A stretch of 12,493 nt of DNA from VGCC01 sp040381195 (GTDB lineage Bacteria; Actinomycetota; Actinomycetes; S36-B12). The notes under the pieces are model-generated. The model made no database searches. It saw only the letters and a list, made by a program, of their open reading frames with translations, and had not been told where the DNA came from. Positions 5,620 through 12,493 of the stretch are shown in pieces (the stretch's first letter is position 1; every line of letters starts with the position of its first letter). The position numbers were made by a program, and so were the translations under genes. The DNA lies in contig JBEIHR010000056.1 of the NCBI GenBank assembly GCA_040381195.1, forward strand, positions 1-12,493. Direction: 5' to 3'.

Positions 5620-7586
5620 GCTCCCGCACCCACGCGCGGCATGGGTAATTCGGTGACCCCGGTGGGTCCGATCTCGATCGAGGTCCCCATCTGGTCGCAG
5701 ACACCACAGTCGAAGCACGGGGTCCAGCGACAGTCGTCGACGGCAACCTCGGAGAGGGCGTCCTGCCAGTCCTGCCACAGCCACTCGGAGTCCAAGCCGG
5801 AATCGAGGTGATCCCAGGGCAGGACCTCGGTGCGCTCACGCTCACGGGTGGTGAACCAGGCGACGTCGACGGGCTCGTCGGCGAGTGCCTGGTCAGCCGC
5901 GTCCATCCAGCGGTCGAAGGAGAAGTGCTCACTCCATCCGTCGAATCGAGCGCCGTTGCGCCAGGCACTCTCGATGACACGACCCACCCTGCGATCACCG
6001 CGAGAGAGCAAGCCCTCGACGATTCCGGGCTTGCCATCGTGGTACCGCACTCCGATCGACTTTCCGTAACTGCGATCGGCACGAATGGCGTCGCGCAGCG
6101 CGTGGAGTCGGGCATCAGTGCTCGCGTGATCGAGTTGGGCCGCCCACTGGAACGGCGTATGCGGTTTGGGAACGAAGCCACCGATCGACACGGTGCACTT
6201 GATGTCCGAGCGGCCGGTCGCCGTACGTCCGGCCTTGATGACCTCGCGTGCGAGTGAGGCGATCTGCAGCACATCCTCATCCGTTTCCGTCGGCAGACCG
6301 CACATGAAGTAGAGCTTGACGTGGCGCCATCCGGCTGCGTATGCGGTGGTGACGGTGCGGATCAAATCCTCCTCCGTCACCATCTTGTTGATCACGCGAC
6401 GGATGCGCTCACTTCCCCCCTCGGGTGCGAAAGTGAGGCCACTACGCCGACCATTACGCGAGAGCTCATTCGCGAGGTCGACGTTGAACGCATCCACACG
6501 CGTGCTCGGAAGCGAGAGGGAAGTCTCCGATCCCTCGTATCGGTCGGCCAGTGTGCGAGCGACATCGGCGATCTCGGAATGATCGGCGCTGGACAGGGAG
6601 AGCAGACCCACTTCCTCATACCCGGTTGCGCACAGTCCCTGGTCCACCATCGCTGCGATTCCGGTGATGCTGCGCTCCCGGACGGGGCGGGTGATCATGC
6701 CGGCCTGGCAGAAACGGCACCCGCGCGTGCACCCGCGGAAGATCTCCACGCTCATGCGCTCATGCACGGTCTCCGCGAGTGGAACGAGGGGATTCTTCGG
6801 GTACGGCCACGCATCGAGATTCATGAGCGTGTGTTTGGACACCCTCCAGGGGATATCGGAGTCGCGCGGCGTTACCCGACGGATCCGACCATCCACGAGG
6901 TACTCGACGTCGTAGAAGGCGGGGACGTAGACGCTGCCGGAGCGGGCCAGCCGCCGAAGCAGCTCGCCACGACCACCGGGACGACCCTCGTCGATCCACG
7001 TGCGGAGGTGGTCGGTGATCAGCAGGACGGCTTCCTCGCCATCGCCAAGGACCGCCGCGTCGAGGAAGTCCGCGATCGGTTCCGGATTGAAGGCCGCATG
7101 CCCGCCCGCAATCACGAAGGGATGCGACTCGTCGCGCTCCGAGGCGTGGATCGGAATACCCGCGAGATCAAGCGCGGTGAGCATGTTGGTATAGCCGAGC
7201 TCGGTGGCGAAGGAGACTCCGAGGACGTCGAAGTCACGGATACTGCGGTGGCAGTCCACCGTGAAATGGGGAATCGAACGCTCCCGCATCAGGGCCTCGA
7301 GATCGGGCCACACGGCGTAGGTGCGCTCGGCGAGGACGTCGTCGATCTCGTTCAGGACCTCGTAGAGGATCTGCACACCTTGATTGGGAGCACCCACCTC
7401 GTAGGCATCCGGGTACATCAGAGCCCAGTGGACGGTGGTTTCCTCCCAGTCCTTGGCCCGTGCATTGATCTCGCCACCGACGTATTGGATCGGTTTGTTC
7501 ACCAGCGGGAGCACGTCTTCCAGTTGCGGGAAGACGCTCACACCACGGCGGGTATCGATGGGCACCCGGCCAGGGTACCGGCGCAC
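5616..7586 (-). CDS. TIGR03960-family radical SAM protein of unknown function
   Basis: Up to 656 residues. The N-terminal part (about 50-200) looks like a cobalamin-binding-type Rossmann domain (LGVSFATELGYTN, PFVIAGGHAAFNPEP, LGDGEEAV), but I see no DxHxxG cobalamin motif. The radical SAM domain has the [4Fe-4S] motif CTRGCRFC (Cys286, 290, 293), then LSLSSADHSEI, SLPSTRVDAF, LTFAPEGGSERIRRVINK and VKLYFMCGLPTETDED, resembling the MiaB/B12-rSAM class. A C-terminal Cys cluster (619, 624, 627, 630; CRWTPCFDCGVC) may hold a further cluster. The start is uncertain: GTG at 7586 overlaps the rodA TAG by 1 nt (TAGTG) but has no clear Shine-Dalgarno. In-frame GTGs at 7565 and 7541 are alternatives. 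The conserved sequence begins near residue 20. Forms a tight unit with the DUF2344 gene. Substrate unknown. Confidence 0.9.
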   Translation of the reverse strand: MRRYPGRVPIDTRRGVSVFPQLEDVLPLVNKPIQYVGGEINARAKDWEETTVHWALMYPDAYEVGAPNQGVQILYEVLNEIDDVLAERTYAVWPDLEALMRERSIPHFTVDCHRSIRDFDVLGVSFATELGYTNMLTALDLAGIPIHASERDESHPFVIAGGHAAFNPEPIADFLDAAVLGDGEEAVLLITDHLRTWIDEGRPGGRGELLRRLARSGSVYVPAFYDVEYLVDGRIRRVTPRDSDIPWRVSKHTLMNLDAWPYPKNPLVPLAETVHERMSVEIFRGCTRGCRFCQAGMITRPVRERSITGIAAMVDQGLCATGYEEVGLLSLSSADHSEIADVARTLADRYEGSETSLSLPSTRVDAFNVDLANELSRNGRRSGLTFAPEGGSERIRRVINKMVTEEDLIRTVTTAYAAGWRHVKLYFMCGLPTETDEDVLQIASLAREVIKAGRTATGRSDIKCTVSIGGFVPKPHTPFQWAAQLDHASTDARLHALRDAIRADRSYGKSIGVRYHDGKPGIVEGLLSRGDRRVGRVIESAWRNGARFDGWSEHFSFDRWMDAADQALADEPVDVAWFTTRERERTEVLPWDHLDSGLDSEWLWQDWQDALSEVAVDDCRWTPCFDCGVCDQMGTSIEIGPTGVTELPMPRVGAGA

Positions 7587-8770
7587 TAGGGCAGCGTGGA
7601 TGCGCGATGCAGGCGCACGGTTTGGAGCAGGCCAACGGCGATGTAGGTGGCCATCATCGACGTCCCACCTGCAGATACGAAGGGCAGCGGGATTCCGGTG
7701 ATCGGCATGATCCCGAGTGCCATGCCGACGTTCTCGAACATCTGGAACGAGAACCAGGCGACGACGCCGGAGGCGACCAAACGGCCGTACATGTCATCGG
7801 CACGCCACGCGATCATCGCGGCACGCCAGATCACCACTGCGAGCAGCAGGAGCAGTAGGGCTGCTCCGACAAAACCGAGCTCCTCGCCCACCACGGTGAA
7901 GATGAAGTCGGATTCGTTCACCGGGACGAACTTGCCCTGTGTCTGCGGACCCTCGAAGAGTCCGTAACCGTAGAGCCCGCCACCTCCGATCGCGATCCGT
8001 GCTTGATTCGCGTTGTAGGCGGCGTCACCCACATCCGCACCCGGATTGATGAAGGAGGTGAGACGTTCGAGTTGGTACTCGCGCAAGAGTCCGACCTGCA
8101 CCGCGACCAGGAGTCCCAGAATGGCTGCGCCGATGAGCCCGATCACCCAGCGCGTCGGAGCACCCGCCACCGCGATGAGTGCGACGGCCACCGCACCGAG
8201 GATGAGCACTGTGCCGGTGTCGTTCTGCAACAGGATGATGCCGATAGGGAGCACCGCCGCAGCGATCGCCAGGAGGATGTCGCGCGACCCAGGCTCGGTC
8301 TCGTTGTCGCGTCGTTCTGCCAAGAGGGCGGCCATCATCAGAATCACGGCGACCTTCGCGATCTCGGATGGCTGGAGGCTGAATCCACCGGGGACGTTGA
8401 TCCACGCCCGCGCACCGGCGATGGTGGTGCCCAGTCCCGGGAGGAACGGGATGAGGAGTAGCACGATCGCTGCGCCGTAGAGGATGGGCGTGTAGGCCTG
8501 CAGCCAGCGGTACCGCAGACGCGAGGCGATGAATCCCAGGGCCATCGCGATGCCGACGTTGATCAGGTGCCGCTTGAGGTAGGACTGCGGATCGGCCTCG
8601 GATGCGAGGTCCGCTCGGCTGGCAGACCACACCAGCACCGAGCCGAAGATCGTCAGCGCGACGACCGCGACCAACAGGATCCAGTCCAGGTCGCGCCAAT
8701 AGTTGGAGGAGCGCTCCCGTCCACGGACCGCGACGGTGCCGCTGGTATCGATCACCTTCCCTCGCAGCAT
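7586..8770 (-). CDS. rodA: Rod-shape-determining SEDS glycosyltransferase RodA
   Basis: 394-residue polytopic membrane protein, the peptidoglycan glycosyltransferase of the elongasome, which polymerises lipid II together with PBP2. About ten hydrophobic segments are visible. SEDS signatures are GARAWINVPGGFSLQPSEIAK (Trp at 123), LLQNDTGTVL, the catalytic-type Asp in NESDFIFTVVGEELG (Asp288, equivalent to E. coli RodA Asp262) and the C-terminal GIMPITGIPLPFVSAGG. A GTG at 8776 would give a GTGA overlap with mrdA, but GGGGAG (8778-8783) stands only 1 nt from that GTG and 7 nt from the ATG at 8770, so the ATG is preferred. The next gene upstream is its transpeptidase partner, 2 nt away. The context favours RodA over the division paralogue FtsW. 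Confidence 0.96.
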   Translation of the reverse strand: MLRGKVIDTSGTVAVRGRERSSNYWRDLDWILLVAVVALTIFGSVLVWSASRADLASEADPQSYLKRHLINVGIAMALGFIASRLRYRWLQAYTPILYGAAIVLLLIPFLPGLGTTIAGARAWINVPGGFSLQPSEIAKVAVILMMAALLAERRDNETEPGSRDILLAIAAAVLPIGIILLQNDTGTVLILGAVAVALIAVAGAPTRWVIGLIGAAILGLLVAVQVGLLREYQLERLTSFINPGADVGDAAYNANQARIAIGGGGLYGYGLFEGPQTQGKFVPVNESDFIFTVVGEELGFVGAALLLLLLAVVIWRAAMIAWRADDMYGRLVASGVVAWFSFQMFENVGMALGIMPITGIPLPFVSAGGTSMMATYIAVGLLQTVRLHRASTLP

Positions 8771-8772
8771 GG

Positions 8773-10911
8773 TCACTCTCCCCGTGCATCCGGGAGGCCG
8801 GTGCCGGCTCCACGCGGGATGACCGGCGTCCCATCGGGTCGGACCCGCGGCAGGTCCACCTGTGGGCGTCCGTCGTACAGGACACTGCGCCGGGGATCGA
8901 CGTCGGAACCGTCGACCCCGAACAGCGCCTCGAAGATCGCGCGCACCCCGGGACCACTCGTCTTGGAACCGGTTCCACCCTGGGTGACCATCATGACGAC
9001 GGCGTAGCGCGGTTTGTCCGCGGGCGCGTACGCGGCGAACCAGGAGGTCGACACCTTGCTCCCCGTCACCTGCGCGGACCCGGTTTTCGACGCCACCGGG
9101 ATCGCGTCGAGGGGGAAGCCGGCGAACGGCACGCGGGCCGAGCCGTCGGTCGTGACGCCCGGAAGTGCCTCGCGCAGGAAGCGGAGGGCCGATCGCGGAG
9201 CCTTCACCGTGGACTTGATGACCGGGGTGAATTCTTCGACGACGGTGCCATCGCCGGAGATCACTCCCTTGATCAACCGCGGTTCGTACACCGTTCCGCC
9301 GTTGGCGATGGCGGCGTAGGCCATCGCCATCTGCAGGGGGGTCACCGCGGTATCGCCCTGCCCGATGGCCGCGTTCAGGGCGTCACCCTCGCGCCAGCGG
9401 AACCCATCGGCGCAGTTTTCTTTATCCAGGGCGGTGAAGTAATCGGCCAACTGCGGGTCACGCTTGCGGGTCTCGGGATAACCCTCGACAGCGTTGCGGC
9501 ACCAGGTGTCCTTCTTGGCCTCCCAGTTGGCGACCTTGAACTCGCGACCGGCGACACGACCGGCCGACTCCTCCGGCAGATCAATACCCGTCGGCTCCCC
9601 TAGACCGAACATTCGCGCTGCTTCGGCGATCGGGTCGGGCGAGGCGACGGTGGCCGTGTCACCGCCCGCACGCTCCCACATCTGATCCGCTAATCCATAG
9701 AAGACCGTGTTGCATGAGACCTCAATCGCACGGCGCAACGGAATCCGCCCATAACCCGCGGACTCGTAGTTCCGGAAGGTCTGCGTACCGAGCTTGAGTT
9801 TCCGCGGGCAGTTGTAGTCACCGTAGAGACTGAACCCTTCCTTGCCCGCTGCCACTGTGCTGATCACCTTGTAGGTCGAACCGGGCGCGAACAGACCCTG
9901 CGTCGCATTCGAAGCGAGCGAATCACTCGCCACCAACCGGTCGTACTGCTTCTGGGTCACACCGCCCACCCACAGGGCGGGGTCGTACGTCGGGTAACTG
10001 GCCATCGCGAGGATGCGTCCATTGCGCACATCAACCACGACGGCCGCACCGGAGTCACCCGGATATCCCTGCGCCTGTGCTCGCTGCACGGCCGCAACCA
10101 GCTCCTTCTCCACGACGGATTGCAGGCGGGCGTCGATACTCGAGACCAGGTAATTGCCGGGCACCGCGGGACGTTGATCGATCGTTCCCGTCACCCGGCC
10201 CGCAGTATCGACCGCGAGGGTGGTGACCGCCGGCTTCCCGCGGAGTTCCTCGTCGTAGTAGGACTCGAGGCCCGAGCGACCCACGGTGTCGGTGCGCCGG
10301 AGACGATCCCAGGCCGAAGTGTCGCCCTGCTCCTCCAACTGCTCCTCGGTGACCGGGCCGAGGTACCCGAGGATGTGCGCGGCGTTCACGTCGAACGGCG
10401 CCGGATACTCCCGGATCGCTTCCAGGCGTGCATTGGTTCCCGCAAAGTCACTGCGACGTTCCATGATGGACAGGGCCACCTGAGCATCGACGTCACGCGC
10501 GATCGGTATCGGCTGGTAGGGCGAACCGTTCCAGCACACCGGCGGCGGCTTGGCCCCCTCGGAGCCGCAGGTCTTGAGGCGATCGGCGATCTTCTCGGCA
10601 GGGGTGTCCAGGATCCGGGACAGTCGTTGGATCACTCCGTCCCCACCGTCCTCCTGACGCTGGAGTGCGAGCCGGTCGACGGTGACGACCAGGGAGGTCC
10701 GGTTGGACACCAGGGGCCGACCCACCTGGTCCAGGATCAGGCCGCGCACCGCCGGCTCGACGACCTCGCGCACCGTGTTGTTCGCGGCGGCCACCCGGTA
10801 GGACTCTCCCGTCATGACCTGCAGGTAAAAGAGGCGACCGAACAGGGTCACAACCAGCGAGCCCACGAGGACCATGAGGATGAGGAGCCGGAGATTCGAG
10901 CGATCCCGCAT
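8773..10911 (-). CDS. mrdA: Penicillin-binding protein 2 (elongation class B transpeptidase)
   Basis: 712-residue monofunctional D,D-transpeptidase that cross-links peptidoglycan during elongation with RodA. One N-terminal membrane anchor (about 9-30), then a dimerisation/pedestal region from about 50 to 250 (RGLILDQVGRPLVSN, YPAPFDVNAAHILGYLG, GRSGLESYYDEELRG). The transpeptidase domain has APGSTYK (Ser345, Lys348), SCN (399-401) and KTG (609-611). An insert of roughly 60 residues before IGQGD (about 455-510) carries Cys471 and Cys500. Cys115 and Cys126 form another close pair outside the membrane. The open frame runs back to 11220 inside mreD, but the ATG at 10911 is chosen: it follows the purine-rich GAGGAAGGGAGGGG and places the membrane anchor at the N-terminus. 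An ATG at 10935 is less likely. Confidence 0.96.
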   Translation of the reverse strand: MRDRSNLRLLILMVLVGSLVVTLFGRLFYLQVMTGESYRVAAANNTVREVVEPAVRGLILDQVGRPLVSNRTSLVVTVDRLALQRQEDGGDGVIQRLSRILDTPAEKIADRLKTCGSEGAKPPPVCWNGSPYQPIPIARDVDAQVALSIMERRSDFAGTNARLEAIREYPAPFDVNAAHILGYLGPVTEEQLEEQGDTSAWDRLRRTDTVGRSGLESYYDEELRGKPAVTTLAVDTAGRVTGTIDQRPAVPGNYLVSSIDARLQSVVEKELVAAVQRAQAQGYPGDSGAAVVVDVRNGRILAMASYPTYDPALWVGGVTQKQYDRLVASDSLASNATQGLFAPGSTYKVISTVAAGKEGFSLYGDYNCPRKLKLGTQTFRNYESAGYGRIPLRRAIEVSCNTVFYGLADQMWERAGGDTATVASPDPIAEAARMFGLGEPTGIDLPEESAGRVAGREFKVANWEAKKDTWCRNAVEGYPETRKRDPQLADYFTALDKENCADGFRWREGDALNAAIGQGDTAVTPLQMAMAYAAIANGGTVYEPRLIKGVISGDGTVVEEFTPVIKSTVKAPRSALRFLREALPGVTTDGSARVPFAGFPLDAIPVASKTGSAQVTGSKVSTSWFAAYAPADKPRYAVVMMVTQGGTGSKTSGPGVRAIFEALFGVDGSDVDPRRSVLYDGRPQVDLPRVRPDGTPVIPRGAGTGLPDARGE

Positions 10912-10912
10912 A

Positions 10913-10926
10913 CCCCTCCCTTCCTC
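10913..10926 (-). promoter_or_regulatory. Ribosome-binding tract deciding the mrdA start
   Basis: Purine tract GAGGAAGGGAGGGG directly before the ATG at 10911. It contains GAGGA at 10-nt and GGGAGG at 3-nt spacing. The earlier in-frame ATG at 10935 has no comparable sequence. Confidence 0.65.
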
Positions 10927-10955
10927 GACCAGCATGATCCCCCATGCCCGGGTTC

Positions 10956-10983
10956 CCTCCTGGGACGGGCGCGGTCCCGGAGG
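10956..10983 (-). other. Imperfect hairpin in the mreD-mrdA gap
   Basis: On the minus strand, CCTCC and GGGAC pair with GTCCC and GGAGG. This gives two 5-bp helices separated by a single bulged A around a 7-base loop. It fills the centre of the 97-nt gap between the mreD TAA and the mrdA ATG, the widest gap in the elongation block. No T tract follows, so it is not a standard terminator. It may be a processing or attenuation element, or be incidental. Confidence 0.4.
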
Positions 10984-11008
10984 CGTTCCCCCGTGATCAC
11001 TGGGGCAT

Positions 11009-11554
11009 TTAGGACATATCGGTGATGCGCGGGGGTAGTCGGACCTCGGGCGGGGCCACCGGCGCCACCCGGGCCGCCAGCCAGGCCACCGCGGGAACCA
11101 CCAGGGGTGCCAGGAGGACGCCGTAGAGGGCCGAGGCCACCACGACGCTGGGAACCTCCGACCAGACCACGCGCGGGCTGCCCAACAGCGCATCGATCGA
11201 CGCGGTGGCGAGTGCCGCACCGGAGGTGCTCAGACCCACCAGACCCATCGACACCCACACGGTCCGATCCCGGGGGTCGATGACGAACCCCGTGGCGAAC
11301 CCGATGATGAGATAGACGATCGAGTTCACCCCGAGAGGGGTATCCGACGGCGGCGAGATATCGACGAGAGCACCCGCGATGAAACCTGCCACCGCACCCT
11401 GCGTGGGTCCGAGCGCCAGGGCGAGGGCGACGACGCACACGACGAGCAGATCGGGGGTGGCTCCCGGGATTCCGAGACGACTGAGCAGCGTGGCCTGGAT
11501 GACATCCGCGACGAAGATGATCGTGCCGATCAGCAGGCCTTGACGCCAGATCAC
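11009..11554 (-). CDS. mreD: Rod-shape-determining membrane protein MreD
   Basis: 181-residue small integral membrane protein of the elongasome that works with MreC. About five hydrophobic segments: LLIGTIIFVADVIQATLL near the N-terminus, LLVVCVVALALALGPTQGAVAGFIAGALVDI (36-66), a segment around VYLIIGFATGFVI, one around VGLSTSGAALATA, and VVVASALYGVLLAPLVVPAVAWLAA near the C-terminus. The GPTQGAVAGFIAGALVDISPPSDTPLGVN stretch with its Asp is typical of MreD. The GTG at 11554 overlaps the mreC TGA (GTGA, 4 nt), which implies coupled translation. Only a weak GAGG precedes it. Sequence conservation in this family is low, so the call leans on topology, size and position between mreC and mrdA. 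Confidence 0.92.
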   Translation of the reverse strand: MIWRQGLLIGTIIFVADVIQATLLSRLGIPGATPDLLVVCVVALALALGPTQGAVAGFIAGALVDISPPSDTPLGVNSIVYLIIGFATGFVIDPRDRTVWVSMGLVGLSTSGAALATASIDALLGSPRVVWSEVPSVVVASALYGVLLAPLVVPAVAWLAARVAPVAPPEVRLPPRITDMS

Positions 11555-12493
11555 TCGAGTACCGCCTCGGGCGCCGGTGTGGCCGGTTGTTCGACCTCGG
11601 CACTCGGTGCCTGGTCGGGAGTGGGAGCCGGCGTCGGTACCACCTGCCCGACGTCGCGGGGATCGGCAACCAGAGCATCGCGGGGATCGGTCCGCGGAGG
11701 TTCGACCACGACCCCGACGATGCTCAAGGTCGACATATCGGCGAAGGGCCGGACCGTCGCCACACGCGTGAGTTGGCCCGCGGTGCCACTGACGTCGGTC
11801 ACCTCGCCGATCGGCAAGCCCGGCGCGTACGGCCGCCCACCACGGGACCCGAAGGTGACGAGTGCGTCCCCGGTGCGCACCTCGGCCAACGGATCGAGGA
11901 GTTGGAACTCGAGGGAGTCCTGGCGACCTGTGCCCGACACGATGCCGATCTCCTCTGTCGTGGCAACGCGACCGCCCACCGCCGACGATGCATCGACGAC
12001 GAGTACCACGGTCGACGTGGTTGCGAAGACCTTCAGCACGCGCCCCACGAGCCCCTGCCCATTGATCACGGTCATCTCAGGTTCGACGCCGTCATCACGA
12101 CCCGCATCGATCGTGACGGTCCACGAGAAGTCCTGGGCCGGGCCGACTGCGATCACCTCCGCGGGGACGATGGCGTAGCTCCCCACCGCAGAGACGTTGA
12201 GAAGGGCGTTCATCTCGTCAACGCGGGCTCGTTCGTTTTCGGCGATGCGGAGTTGGATCTGGAGGTTTTCGTTCTCCGCAGTGAGGTCACGAATCTGCTG
12301 CGACTGCGACGTCAACGTCTCCCACCAGGAATTGAAGGACGTTACAGGCGAGAAAACGAAGGCCGCACCCGTCTGGACGCCACCCATGATCGATGCCAGA
12401 GCGGCACGAGCACTCGAGAGTGGACCCTCTCCACCACGGAGATCGAGGATGATGAACGTCAACGATGCGACCACGAGGATCGACAATGCGATC
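11551..12493 (-). CDS. mreC: Rod-shape-determining protein MreC, start outside the window
   Basis: About 313 residues visible. MreC is a bitopic protein whose extracytoplasmic part scaffolds MreD, PBP2 and RodA. A membrane segment (LSILVVASLTFIILDLRGG) opens the visible part. A coiled coil follows (SQQIRDLTAENENLQIQLRIAENERARVDE, about 61-90 from the TTG at 12486). The paired beta-barrel domain is then seen in PAEVIAVGPAQDFSWTVTIDAG, INGQGLVGRV, VVLVVDASSAVGGRV, GDALVTFGS and GLPIGEVTDV. The last 50 residues are Pro/Ala/Glu-rich and disordered, with a small DPRD repeat. The frame is open through the right edge, and a TTG at 12486 cuts into the membrane segment, so the true start very probably lies upstream of the window, where mreB would also be expected. 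Confidence 0.93.
   Translation of the reverse strand, partial: IALSILVVASLTFIILDLRGGEGPLSSARAALASIMGGVQTGAAFVFSPVTSFNSWWETLTSQSQQIRDLTAENENLQIQLRIAENERARVDEMNALLNVSAVGSYAIVPAEVIAVGPAQDFSWTVTIDAGRDDGVEPEMTVINGQGLVGRVLKVFATTSTVVLVVDASSAVGGRVATTEEIGIVSGTGRQDSLEFQLLDPLAEVRTGDALVTFGSRGGRPYAPGLPIGEVTDVSGTAGQLTRVATVRPFADMSTLSIVGVVVEPPRTDPRDALVADPRDVGQVVPTPAPTPDQAPSAEVEQPATPAPEAVLE
11654..11690 (-). repeat. 13-nt direct repeat in the mreC tail
   Basis: The sequence tcgcggggatcgg (plus strand) occurs at 11654-11666 and 11678-11690, 24 nt apart. The offset is exactly eight codons, so both copies encode DPRD in the same frame. It looks like a small in-frame duplication in the disordered C-terminal tail of MreC. 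Confidence 0.5.

Noticed and set aside
5620..5784. Upstream extension of the DUF2344 frame
   Set aside because: It lies inside the radical SAM gene and has no family similarity. The GTGA overlap at 5619 is the natural start.
6321..7589. A 422-codon plus-strand open frame opposite the radical SAM gene
   Set aside because: Mirror of the real gene's codon bias; no motif and no plausible start signal.
8602..9603. A plus-strand open frame of 333 codons opposite mrdA and the start of rodA
   Set aside because: Antisense to the PBP2 transpeptidase domain, with a low-complexity, Arg/Gly-rich product.
10912..11220. Upstream extension of the mrdA frame into mreD
   Set aside because: It encodes a Trp/Arg/Pro-rich stretch antisense to nothing but out of frame with mreD. 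The membrane anchor and ribosome-binding tract fix the start at 10911.
1..12493. Mobile elements, CRISPR arrays, tRNA/rRNA genes, toxin-antitoxin or defence genes
   Set aside because: I looked for terminal repeats, regularly spaced repeats, integrase/transposase motifs and tRNA-like cloverleafs and saw none. The window is densely filled with conserved housekeeping genes.

Overview
The window is a GC-rich stretch (about 63-65% by eye) in which every convincing gene lies on the minus strand, so it reads from right to left. In transcription order it holds mreC (start outside the window), mreD, mrdA (PBP2), rodA, a large radical SAM gene, a DUF2344 gene, an RNase E/G gene, rplU (L21), rpmA (L27), obgE and proB (end outside the window). 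This order, the GTG/TTG starts, the long Arg/Ala/Glu-rich N-terminal extension on RNase E/G and the cysteine-bearing insert in PBP2 all fit a high-GC Gram-positive bacterium (Actinomycetota). I cannot assign an order or genus. It is core chromosome: no transposase, integrase, phage gene, tRNA, rRNA or CRISPR array is visible.

Right part (about 7586-12493): a cell-elongation block. MreC and MreD form the periplasmic/membrane scaffold of the elongasome, and RodA (SEDS glycosyltransferase) with PBP2 (transpeptidase) form the peptidoglycan-synthesising pair. mreC/mreD overlap by 4 nt, mrdA and rodA are 2 nt apart, and a 97-nt gap with an imperfect hairpin separates mreD from mrdA.

Middle part (about 2799-7588): a radical SAM protein with an N-terminal cobalamin-domain-like region and a C-terminal Cys cluster overlaps rodA by 1 nt, and its DUF2344 partner overlaps it by 4 nt. 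The two are fused or adjacent in many bacteria, and I know of no firmly established function. A 64-nt leader with a small hairpin precedes RNase E/G, which has intact S1, catalytic-Asp and Zn-link motifs behind an arginine-rich extension of about 200 residues.

Left part (1-2726): the ribosomal L21-L27 pair, then Obg (ribosome-assembly GTPase) and ProB (glutamate 5-kinase). A strong terminator-like hairpin with a short T tail sits between rpmA and obgE, ending just before the obgE Shine-Dalgarno. obgE overlaps proB by 14 nt, so the proB Shine-Dalgarno and start codon also encode the Asp-rich end of Obg.

I found no clearly new multi-gene system. The best candidates for a second look are the uncharacterised radical SAM/DUF2344 pair, the rpmA-obgE hairpin and the structured leaders. 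All gaps between genes are under 100 nt.
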